Position numbers and translations under genes: made by a program | Notes under the pieces: model-generated | Seen by the model: the letters and a program-made list of their open reading frames with translations, nothing else | Database searches by the model: none | Told to the model about the DNA's origin: nothing | In this document: positions 1-6,069 of the stretch, one piece after another | Layout of the letters: each line of letters begins with the position of its first letter | Numbering within the stretch: position 1 is the first letter of the stretch | Origin: Bacilli bacterium | Lineage (GTDB): Bacteria; Bacillota_I; Bacilli_A; RF39; UBA660 | DNA: 8,592 bases | Assembly (NCBI GenBank): GCA_900758895.1 | Contig: CAAETG010000127.1 | Coordinates: 1-8,592, forward strand | Direction of reading: 5' to 3'

Positions 1-138
1 ACCTAAATCATAAGTTACATTTACATCCAAATCATTTAGAGCAAACAAAATATTTTCTTTTAATTTTTTTAAAAAGAAATTAATATTGTCTTTTTTGGTT
101 GATAATTCGCCATATTTAATTAATACTACTTTTTCCAT
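1..138 (-). CDS. thiI: tRNA 4-thiouridine synthase ThiI, N-terminal fragment (3' part outside window)
   Basis: Only the first 46 codons lie in the window and the frame is open to the edge. The fragment begins MEKVVLIKYGELSTKK and runs into a K-rich helix ending KKLKENI. This matches the start of ThiI, where a hydrophobic strand leads into (I/L)(R/K)(F/Y)GE(I/L)S.K and then an F..(R/K)L..NI helix (the ferredoxin-like domain before THUMP). ThiI uses ATP to adenylate U8 of tRNA and inserts sulfur received as a persulfide from a cysteine desulfurase. The neighbouring nifS-type gene supports the call, since nifS–thiI pairs are common in Firmicutes. No Shine-Dalgarno precedes the ATG at 136–138. 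In-frame ATG (142–144) and GTG (145–147) codons lie just upstream, so the exact start is uncertain by three residues. The catalytic PP-loop is not visible here. Confidence 0.88.
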   Translation of the reverse strand, partial: MEKVVLIKYGELSTKKDNINFFLKKLKENILFALNDLDVNVTYDLG

Positions 139-153
139 AAACATCACAGGTTT

Positions 154-182
154 ATTATACTGAAAATTTCTTGTTTTGTAAA
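154..182 (-). promoter_or_regulatory. Promoter of thiI (sigma-A type)
   Basis: On the minus strand TTTACA (177–182) and TATAAT (154–159) are separated by exactly 17 bases, giving 5/6 and 6/6 matches to consensus. The expected transcription start is near position 147, only about 9 nt before the ATG at 136–138. The -35 box overlaps the tail of the nifS terminator, so thiI appears to be restarted separately from nifS. Confidence 0.8.
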
Positions 183-213
183 TTAAAAGAACTACAAATT
201 AATTATGTAGTCC
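181..213 (-). terminator. Intrinsic terminator of the cysteine desulfurase gene
   Basis: The arms at 206–213 and 189–196 pair over 8 bp (one G·U) around a 9-base loop. On the minus strand they are followed by TTTTAATT (181–188). The TAA stop codon of the gene (199–201) lies inside the loop. The stem is AT-rich and the T-tract interrupted, so termination may be only partial. Confidence 0.6.
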
Positions 214-1329
214 ACTTAGTTTGCGATAAATTTGGTCAAAATAAGAGATAAATTTGTTTACTTCATCGGTTGTTGTTAAATGAGATAAACTAATTCTAAG
301 GGTTGATGAAGCACGTACTTTGTCATTATATACAGCCATAACACTACTAGATAAGGTAGCACTTGAACAAGCTGTATTGGAGCTTACATATACTTCAAAT
401 TCTTCTAAGGCATGTAAGAAAGTTTCGGCTTTTATGTTTCTTAAGCTGATATTTAAAATATGCGGAATACTATATTTCGTTTTATTGATCATGACGCCGT
501 TATATTTTTTTAGAGCATCTACTATTTTTAAATTTAATCTTTCAATAAATCTTTCTCTTTTTTCAATATCGCTTGTAGCAAGTCTAATCGCTTTTGATAA
601 GGCGACAATTAAAGGTACAGCTGGCGTACCAGGATTTAGCATATTTGTTTTACCAGAACCAAAAAGAATTGGTGATATTGGAATATTATTATTTTTATAT
701 AAAACGCCGATTCCTTTTGGGCCATATATTTTATGAGCTGTGAATGTAGCTAAATCAACATCATGCATACTTACACTTACTTTACCTACCGCTTGCGTCA
801 TATCCGAATGAAATATTGTATTTGGATTTTCTTTTTTGATAATTTGTCTAATCATTTTTAAAGGTTGTCTAATTCCGAGTTCACTATTTACAGCACAAAT
901 GCTTACTAAAATGGTATCTTCTCGCATTAAATTTTTTAAATCTTCAAAATCAATTAACCCTTCTTCATCATTATTTACATAACTAATCTCAAAACCTATG
1001 CTTTCTAGGTGATCACAAATTGCGTAGATAGATGGATGCTCTAATTTAGAAACAATAATGTGTTTTCCTCTTTTGTGGTAATGCATAGCAACACCCATTA
1101 AAGCCATATTATTGGCCATGGTAGCTCCTCCAGTATAGGTAATTTCCGATTCATTAATATTTAATATTTCAGCGATTTGTTTGGTAGCGCTATTCATTAG
1201 GCTTTTTGATTTTACACCTAATTCATGTAAAGAATTGGGATTTCCAAAGAAATCCTTACTTGTTTTATTATATGTATCTAGTACTTCAAAACCAATTGGT
1301 GTTGTTGCACTATAATCTAAATAAATCAT
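199..1329 (-). CDS. nifS: NifS-type cysteine desulfurase, probable sulfur donor for ThiI
   Basis: A 376-residue PLP-dependent class V aminotransferase-fold enzyme that would take sulfur from cysteine, releasing alanine, and hold it as a protein persulfide. Family landmarks are in order: start MIYLDYSATTP; FGNPNSLH at 28–35; GGAT.ANN at 67–74; the PLP-stacking His98 in LEHPS; Asp176 and Gln179 in HSDMTQAVGK; the PLP lysine Lys200 in TAHKIYGPKGIG; the active-site Cys321 in SSNTACSS; and the substrate-binding Arg345 in LRISL. Length is normal for the family. Two variations stand out: Met71 where most relatives have Glu (GATE.NN), and AVNSELG at 146–152 where NNE.G is usual. The start is supported by AGGTGA (1335–1340) five bases upstream of the ATG. 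Because thiI follows immediately, the likely role is tRNA thiolation, as for NifZ of Bacillus subtilis. A broader Fe–S role cannot be excluded. Confidence 0.93.
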   Translation of the reverse strand: MIYLDYSATTPIGFEVLDTYNKTSKDFFGNPNSLHELGVKSKSLMNSATKQIAEILNINESEITYTGGATMANNMALMGVAMHYHKRGKHIIVSKLEHPSIYAICDHLESIGFEISYVNNDEEGLIDFEDLKNLMREDTILVSICAVNSELGIRQPLKMIRQIIKKENPNTIFHSDMTQAVGKVSVSMHDVDLATFTAHKIYGPKGIGVLYKNNNIPISPILFGSGKTNMLNPGTPAVPLIVALSKAIRLATSDIEKRERFIERLNLKIVDALKKYNGVMINKTKYSIPHILNISLRNIKAETFLHALEEFEVYVSSNTACSSATLSSSVMAVYNDKVRASSTLRISLSHLTTTDEVNKFISYFDQIYRKLSGLHN

Positions 1330-1346
1330 TTAAGTCACCTATCTTT

Positions 1347-1375
1347 ATTATACAAAAAAATTAAGCGTTATTCCA
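1347..1375 (-). promoter_or_regulatory. Probable promoter of the cysteine desulfurase gene
   Basis: A perfect TATAAT (1347–1352) sits 17 bases before the start codon. The best -35 candidate at 17-bp spacing is TGGAAT (1370–1375), which is poor (3/6), and the spacer is T-rich. The predicted start of transcription, around 1340, falls at the edge of the Shine-Dalgarno AGGTGA, so the leader would be about 10–11 nt. No terminator was found between the upstream ATP-grasp gene and this site, so read-through may also supply the gene. Confidence 0.5.
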
Positions 1376-1410
1376 TACCAAAGTAGCAGAAAATACAATA
1401 CTTTACTTTT

Positions 1411-2418
1411 TTAGATTTTATAATTTGTTCCTTCGCTTTCATTTATTATTTCCAAACAATGGCGCATCATATCTTTTCTTCCTCTTTTCGATAAGACTTG
1501 AACCAAATCAAAGCCAGGTCGACGATTTCCTTCAATGAATGTTGCTCCTTCTTCGGTGACTGCTACATCCCAACCAACAACATGAATGTGTTGATTTACC
1601 CCAGAAGCATCTAAAACTAATTTTTTTACTTTATCCCAGTTGGGAATTTCAAAACCGTCAAATTTGATTTTTGATTTTGGATGGACTTCAAAATAGTCTA
1701 AATTTTTATTGAAAGCTTTTCCTACTAATTTGCCTGTAGCTAAATCAATTAAGCATGCCATACCACCTTTATGAAAATTATCAACATGGGCCTCACCATT
1801 TCCAAAACGCATACAAGCAAAAAGAATTTCGGATTTACCATTATAATTAAATGTCATGATACGAATCGTATTGACACTACTATCACAAATTTCACTTATT
1901 TTGGGATGTTGCTTTACATATTCTTCTAAAAATAACTTTTCTTCCTTTAACTTTTGATAAAAAGCTTCTATATCCTTGATATCTTTCGCATATCCTTTTT
2001 CAACACCAGCCCCACCTAAACCTTCATTCGGTTTAATCATAAAAGATTCATGTTTTTTTAGAAACTTTTTTAAGTCTTCTAGGTTACCATCATAAAAGAA
2101 ATCACGACTAATATAGTCTTTAAAGTTTTTTAGAAAATTTGTTTTAATCGTAAAAAAAGTTTTATATTTGGCAGGACTGACAATTTCATAAAATTTATCT
2201 TGATCTTTAATCGAAGCATACTCTAACACTTCTTTTTTGGTTTTGTTATATAACTCATAATTTAAGTAGTCACTATATCCACAACCAATTAAGCGAAAGC
2301 AATTTAGAAAGTTTAGTTTTAAGCCGAAAGCACTACGATTTTCTTTTTTAGCTAACTCATCTATTTTTTCATTAAATCGTTTTAAATTACCTTTTAGGGC
2401 ATAACTTATAATACTCAT
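1411..2418 (-). CDS. Sugar-transfer-associated ATP-grasp protein
   Basis: A 335-residue protein recognised as an ATP-grasp enzyme of the type found beside polysaccharide glycosyltransferases (ATPgrasp_ST family). The N-terminal ~110 residues are helical and poorly conserved. The ATP-grasp core follows: the ATP-binding lysine and glycine-rich loop FMIKPNEGLGGAGVEK at 126–141; FLEEYVKQH at 163–171, which would contact adenine; NTIRIMTF at 183–190; a loop GNGEAHVDNFHKGGM at 206–220; and the metal/ATP site VGWDVAVTEEGATFIEGNRRPG at 281–302, where Asp284, Glu296 and Asn298 are the likely ligands. ATP-grasp enzymes join a carboxylate to an amine or thiol through an acyl phosphate; the substrate here is unknown. 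The gene starts one base after the stop of the glycosyltransferase gene, so the two are almost certainly co-translated and act on the same glycan or lipid-linked product. The protein is cytoplasmic by appearance, with no signal peptide or membrane segment. Confidence 0.85.
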   Translation of the reverse strand: MSIISYALKGNLKRFNEKIDELAKKENRSAFGLKLNFLNCFRLIGCGYSDYLNYELYNKTKKEVLEYASIKDQDKFYEIVSPAKYKTFFTIKTNFLKNFKDYISRDFFYDGNLEDLKKFLKKHESFMIKPNEGLGGAGVEKGYAKDIKDIEAFYQKLKEEKLFLEEYVKQHPKISEICDSSVNTIRIMTFNYNGKSEILFACMRFGNGEAHVDNFHKGGMACLIDLATGKLVGKAFNKNLDYFEVHPKSKIKFDGFEIPNWDKVKKLVLDASGVNQHIHVVGWDVAVTEEGATFIEGNRRPGFDLVQVLSKRGRKDMMRHCLEIINESEGTNYKI

Positions 2419-2419
2419 A

Positions 2420-3565
2420 TTACTTTTCCTCCAATAATTCTTGATAAACTTTTATGGCAAGATCTGTCACATTTTTAGCAGAATAGCGATCAGCGATCGC
2501 TCTTAAATCATTGACATTATAATGATCAATATTTTGATATACATCGACGATTGCCTCAGCTATTTCTTTTATATTTCCAACACTTACTAGTTTACCACTA
2601 ACTTCATTAATATATTCCTCAGGGCCAAAACATTTAGTAGATACAACAGGCATTCCACTCGCTAGTGCTTCTATCCCTGGAATACAGAAGGTTTCATTCG
2701 TACTCGTAATTACAAATACATTATTTTCATTTAATATTTGCGCAATTTCTAGTTTGCTTTTTCGACCTACAAAATCGACATAAGAATCAAGGTTTAATTC
2801 ATGGCATTTATTTTGATAAAATTCTTTTAAATAGCCATCACCTACAATTGTTAGATGGACATCTTTGATTTTATATTTATCGATAATGATTCTTAGAGCT
2901 GAGAGAAGATCTTCAATTCTTTTTCCTTTTCTAAAAGCACATACTTTGGCAATACGTAGCCCTTTGATTGGTTTTCTTTCTAGCTTAAAACATTCCGTAT
3001 CAACTAGATTAGGAATTACTTTTTTTCTTTTTACATAACTAGGAAGATCTGCGAGCATATATTTACTTACGGAAGTAAAGTAAGCGTTTTTTAAGACAAA
3101 TTCGGTGTATTTCTTATTTTTTCCTTGGAAAAAGTCTTTATAATAAGTGGCATGTTCTGTCACAACTACCGGTATATTATATTTTTTACCTAGAAGGCAA
3201 GCCGCATATCCGGCTGGTATGGTTACTTCTGCATGTAAAACATCCGGTTTTGGATTGTCTTTTAAATATCTTTTAAATGCTTTTTCTAAAGTTTTGGCAT
3301 ATCTTTTCATTTGCCAATCAAAACTAACTCTTTCGACATTTAACATTCTTTTCACAAAAGTTTGATATCCCTGTTCTTTTATGACGTAATTTTTTTTCAT
3401 AAAAAGGTATTTTATTGGATTATTTAATCGTTCTCTTTCAATAAATAACATGTTTACTTTGATCTTTTTCCTTTTGGCTAATGCTTCACAAAATTCTTTA
3501 TGATATACACCCATAAGCATATCTTTGCCATTGGGATACCAAGAAGGAATTACTAATATATTCAT
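2420..3565 (-). CDS. Glycosyltransferase family 4 (GT-B fold)
   Basis: A 381-residue retaining glycosyltransferase of the GT4 type, which transfers a sugar from an activated nucleotide donor to a glycan or lipid acceptor at the cytoplasmic face of the membrane. The N-terminal acceptor domain opens with MNILVIPSWYPN and the G-rich turn MGVYHKEF (18–25), which is typical of this group. TEHATYY is at 136–142 and SVSKYM at 165–170. The C-terminal donor domain carries FRKGKRIEDLLSAL (211–224), VGDGYLKE (241–248), the E-x7-E signature with Glu291 and Glu299 in ETFCIPGIEALASGMPVVST (291–310), and FGPEEYI. Length is normal. Donor and acceptor cannot be read from sequence. The start is supported by GGTGAG a few bases upstream and a good promoter. 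The directly coupled ATP-grasp gene suggests a small surface-glycan or glycolipid unit. Confidence 0.9.
   Translation of the reverse strand: MNILVIPSWYPNGKDMLMGVYHKEFCEALAKRKKIKVNMLFIERERLNNPIKYLFMKKNYVIKEQGYQTFVKRMLNVERVSFDWQMKRYAKTLEKAFKRYLKDNPKPDVLHAEVTIPAGYAACLLGKKYNIPVVVTEHATYYKDFFQGKNKKYTEFVLKNAYFTSVSKYMLADLPSYVKRKKVIPNLVDTECFKLERKPIKGLRIAKVCAFRKGKRIEDLLSALRIIIDKYKIKDVHLTIVGDGYLKEFYQNKCHELNLDSYVDFVGRKSKLEIAQILNENNVFVITSTNETFCIPGIEALASGMPVVSTKCFGPEEYINEVSGKLVSVGNIKEIAEAIVDVYQNIDHYNVNDLRAIADRYSAKNVTDLAIKVYQELLEEK
2427..2432 (-). promoter_or_regulatory. Ribosome binding site of the ATP-grasp gene inside the glycosyltransferase gene
   Basis: GGAGGA lies 8 bases upstream of the ATG at 2416–2418 and is embedded in the last codons (…LLEEK) of the preceding gene, whose TAA is at 2420–2422. 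This fixes the start of the ATP-grasp gene and suggests translational coupling. Confidence 0.85.
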
Positions 3566-3582
3566 TACTACTCACCATCAAC

Positions 3583-3611
3583 AGTATAGCAAAATTATTC
3601 TTTTATTACAA
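3583..3611 (-). promoter_or_regulatory. Extended -10 promoter of the glycosyltransferase/ATP-grasp operon
   Basis: Minus-strand TTGTAA (3606–3611) and TATACT (3583–3588) are 17 bases apart, with TGC (3589–3591) directly before the -10, forming an extended -10 element. The predicted start near 3576 leaves a leader of about 10 nt that begins at the Shine-Dalgarno sequence GGTGAG. The -35 box abuts the end of the ftsZ terminator. Confidence 0.75.
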
Positions 3612-3650
3612 TTAAAAAAAGAATGATTATACACGATTCATCATTCTTTA
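3611..3650 (-). terminator. Intrinsic terminator of ftsAZ
   Basis: Arms 3640–3649 and 3618–3627 form a perfect 10-bp stem with a 12-base loop. On the minus strand the distal arm runs into seven consecutive T residues (3614–3620, three of them in the stem), then AA TT. The stem begins within the ftsZ TAA stop codon (3648–3650). It should end the ftsA–ftsZ transcript before the glycosyltransferase promoter. Confidence 0.8.
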
Positions 3651-4724
3651 AAATCTATTATCTTTATTGTTTCTTAAGAAAGGCGGAATGTCATATTCAT
3701 CATCTAGTGTTTCTTCAACAGGACGACGTCTTGGCATTTGATTATTTTCACTAAATAACATTTCGTCTGTTTCGCCTTGATTTTCAAAACCAGTAGCAAT
3801 TACTGTTACAATTACTTCATCCGTTAAATTATCATTTTGAATGGCACCAAAGATGATATTAACATCATTATTGGCAGCTGCTCTAACTGTTTCTACAGCA
3901 TCTTCAATTTCAAATAATGTTAAATTAGATCCACCAGTAACATTTACAATGGCATTCGTTGCTCCTTCAATCGTTGCTTCAAGTAGTGAATTAGCAACAG
4001 CTTGACGAGCAGCTTCAATTGCTCTATTTTCTCCAGCATTGCAACCAATACCAATGATTGCTGTACCACTTTTTTGCATAACTGTTTTAACATCGGCAAA
4101 GTCTAGGTTAATAATTCCTGTAACTGCGATTAAATCAGAAATTGATTGAACACCACGATGAAGGACATTGTCTACTTCTTTGAATGCATCTTTGAAAGAA
4201 GTATTGCGATCAATAATATCTCTTAATTTATCATTTGGAATGACAATCAAAGTATCGACATTTTTCTTTAACTCTTCAAGACCTAGTAAAGCATTTTCCA
4301 TTCTTCTTTTTCCTTCAAAGCGGAATGGTTTTGTTACAATACCTACTGTTAGGGCTCCAGATTCTTGAGCAATCTCAGCGATAACTGGGGCAGCACCGGT
4401 TCCTGTTCCGCCACCCATACCGCAAGCGACAAAAACCATATCAGCACCTTTGATGGCTTCCTCTAAATCAACTTTTGATTCAATGGCAGCAGCACGTCCA
4501 ATTTCTGGATTTGCTCCAGCTCCTAGTCCTTCGGTAATCGTTGCTCCTATTTGAATTTTATTTTCACATTTACTAGCATTCAATACTTGTAAGTCGGTAT
4601 TTACGACAATAAATTCGACACCTTTTACTCCTTCTTCGATCATTCTATTAACGGCATTATTTCCCCCACCGCCAACACCAACGACTTTGATTTTAGCTAT
4701 TTGATCCATTTCTAAACCGTTCAT
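3648..4724 (-). CDS. ftsZ: Cell division protein FtsZ
   Basis: The tubulin-like GTPase that polymerises into the cytokinetic Z ring. From the ATG at 4722–4724 the protein has 358 residues. The N-terminal GTP-binding domain begins IKVVGVGGGGNNAVNRM (residues 12–28) and has the tubulin signature GGGTGTG at 104–110. PNDKL and the long central helix follow. The T7 synergy loop NLDFADV (206–212) carries the acidic residues that complete GTP hydrolysis in the next subunit. After the globular part (to about 315) there is a short linker of roughly 30 residues, with MPRRRP, then the conserved C-terminal peptide DIPPFLRN (345–352) that binds FtsA. An in-frame GTG at 4731–4733 would add three residues, but it touches the ribosome binding site, so the ATG is preferred. 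It is second in an operon with ftsA and is followed by a terminator. Confidence 0.98.
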   Translation of the reverse strand: MNGLEMDQIAKIKVVGVGGGGNNAVNRMIEEGVKGVEFIVVNTDLQVLNASKCENKIQIGATITEGLGAGANPEIGRAAAIESKVDLEEAIKGADMVFVACGMGGGTGTGAAPVIAEIAQESGALTVGIVTKPFRFEGKRRMENALLGLEELKKNVDTLIVIPNDKLRDIIDRNTSFKDAFKEVDNVLHRGVQSISDLIAVTGIINLDFADVKTVMQKSGTAIIGIGCNAGENRAIEAARQAVANSLLEATIEGATNAIVNVTGGSNLTLFEIEDAVETVRAAANNDVNIIFGAIQNDNLTDEVIVTVIATGFENQGETDEMLFSENNQMPRRRPVEETLDDEYDIPPFLRNNKDNRF

Positions 4725-4733
4725 ATTTTGCAC

Positions 4734-4740
4734 TCTCCTT
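4734..4740 (-). promoter_or_regulatory. Ribosome binding site of ftsZ, overlapping the ftsA stop
   Basis: AAGGAGA lies 9 bases before the ATG at 4722–4724 but directly against the GTG at 4731–4733, which is too close for initiation. This decides the ftsZ start. It overlaps two bases of the ftsA TAA stop (4739–4741), suggesting coupled translation of the two division proteins. Confidence 0.85.
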
Positions 4741-5980
4741 AACTATCAAAAAAATATCCGAATAATTTTCCTAATATAGAATTCTCATTTATACTTACTT
4801 TTTTATGAACTCCACTTAATATTTCTAGTTCATCTAAATTAAATACGGAATATTCTTTATTCTTTAACTTTAATCTTCCGTTGTAATATTTAATTGTTCC
4901 TAGTACAGTACTATATTTGTTATTTCTAGCACCTACAGTATCTATTTTACCAAGAATATAGGGTTTAGTAAAGACTTTATCGAGCAAATTATTAAAATCT
5001 CCTATTTCACTAGACCCTCCAGTTATAATTATATATTCAATTTCTCGTTTTGTTAAGAGGTTAATTTGTTTTCTTGCTAATTCTAATATTTCTCTTAATC
5101 TGCTTTCAATAATTTCACTTAAATCTTTTTGATTAATTACTACTTCTTCGCCAAGACGATCAGTTAAAGATATTTTTTCTTCACTTCTGGCCATATCACT
5201 ACAAGCAAGACCAATTCTCTCTTTTAACTCTCTTGCATCTTTTTTCGTAATTTTATAAATATAAGCGATATCATTATCGATATTGGCACCACCAAGTTCT
5301 ATTACTTCTGCTCGTGTTAAGATTCCTTTATTGAATATGGATACTGTTGTTGTTTCTTCACCAATATTGATAAGTGCTCCTATTTTATAGTTAGAATCTT
5401 TAAAGCGATTACTTGCATAATCTGCTAGAGATGAAGTTACTACATCAATTACTTTTACTCCAATTGTTTCTAATACTTTTATAAAATCAATCACACTACT
5501 TTTAGGAGCAGTTATTAAAACAGCTTTTAAAGATAGCTTTTTTCCGATCATATTAATTGGATTTTTGACAATATCATTATCTACTTTATAGGTAGTAGGA
5601 AGGATTGAAATTAGTTCTTCATCTTCCCCTATTTTATTATAACTAGCTGCATGCATAGCTCTAATTAAATCTTGATAAGTAACGACATGATCTTCGTTCG
5701 TAATCGTACTAGATCCTTCTGACATTGTTGCTTCTGTGTAATAAGCAGGAATCGACAAAACGACTTCTCTTACAGGAATACCAAGCATTTCTTCTGCTTG
5801 ATGAAATGTTTCTTTTAGGACAGGAATTAACTCTTCTCTTCTATATACTAATCCTTTTTTTATTCCTTTACTAGGCGCTTCAGAGGTACATAAAATATTG
5901 AGTCTATTTTTAATAAACTCACCAACTATAAGTTTAATGGTGTTTGATCCGATATCTAAACTCGCAATAATTTTCCTCAT
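4739..5980 (-). CDS. ftsA: Cell division protein FtsA
   Basis: An actin-like ATPase of 413 residues that tethers FtsZ filaments to the inner face of the cytoplasmic membrane. The phosphate-1 loop is SLDIGSNTIKLIVGE (7–21). The FtsA-specific 1C (SHS2) domain covers about 82–165 and includes HVVTYQDLIRAM. The phosphate-2 motif is at 205–213 (NIGEETTTV). IELGGANIDNDIA (227–239) and the adenosine motif IITGGSSEIG (318–327) follow. The tail ends in an amphipathic, aromatic helix ILGKLFGYFF (402–411), the expected membrane-targeting sequence. Length is normal. Asn205 replaces the aspartate usual at the start of the phosphate-2 motif (DIG), which may alter nucleotide hydrolysis. The start is supported by GGAGGA four bases upstream of the ATG. 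The gene is first in an ftsA–ftsZ operon; no mur, divIB or sepF gene is adjacent. Confidence 0.96.
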   Translation of the reverse strand: MRKIIASLDIGSNTIKLIVGEFIKNRLNILCTSEAPSKGIKKGLVYRREELIPVLKETFHQAEEMLGIPVREVVLSIPAYYTEATMSEGSSTITNEDHVVTYQDLIRAMHAASYNKIGEDEELISILPTTYKVDNDIVKNPINMIGKKLSLKAVLITAPKSSVIDFIKVLETIGVKVIDVVTSSLADYASNRFKDSNYKIGALINIGEETTTVSIFNKGILTRAEVIELGGANIDNDIAYIYKITKKDARELKERIGLACSDMARSEEKISLTDRLGEEVVINQKDLSEIIESRLREILELARKQINLLTKREIEYIIITGGSSEIGDFNNLLDKVFTKPYILGKIDTVGARNNKYSTVLGTIKYYNGRLKLKNKEYSVFNLDELEILSGVHKKVSINENSILGKLFGYFFDS

Positions 5981-6006
5981 AGTTTCCTCCTACTATTTTC
6001 TTTTTA

Positions 6007-6035
6007 ATTATACTTTACTTTTGGCGTTTTTTCAA
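6007..6035 (-). promoter_or_regulatory. Promoter of the ftsA–ftsZ operon
   Basis: Minus-strand TTGAAA (6030–6035) and TATAAT (6007–6012) are separated by 17 bases, 5/6 and 6/6 consensus. The predicted start near 6000 gives a leader of about 20 nt containing GGAGGA (5985–5990), four bases before the ftsA ATG. It lies 10 bases beyond the T-tract of the rel terminator. Confidence 0.85.
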
Positions 6036-6044
6036 GATATTAAG

Positions 6045-6069
6045 AAAAAAAGTTCCAAGTTATTGGAAC
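6045..6069 (-). terminator. Intrinsic terminator of the rel gene
   Basis: A perfect 7-bp stem (arms 6063–6069 and 6052–6058, GTTCCAA/TTGGAAC) closes a 4-base loop and is followed on the minus strand by seven T residues (6045–6051). The rel stop codon TAA (6060–6062) forms three of the four loop bases. Confidence 0.85.

Noticed and set aside
320..736. Plus-strand 138-codon open frame
   Set aside because: It lies wholly antisense to the well-conserved cysteine desulfurase gene, has no ribosome binding site or promoter, and its hydrophobic composition is what the reverse of this AT-rich gene would give.
1370..1415. Possible terminator after the ATP-grasp gene
   Set aside because: Only a 6-bp AT-rich pairing (AAAGTA/TACTTT) with a long loop and no T-tract after it. 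The later T-run before the nifS -10 box is not preceded by a stem.
3147..4368. Two short plus-strand frames (3147–3365 and 4168–4368)
   Set aside because: Both are shadows of the glycosyltransferase and ftsZ genes, whose own motifs are unmistakable in the other strand.
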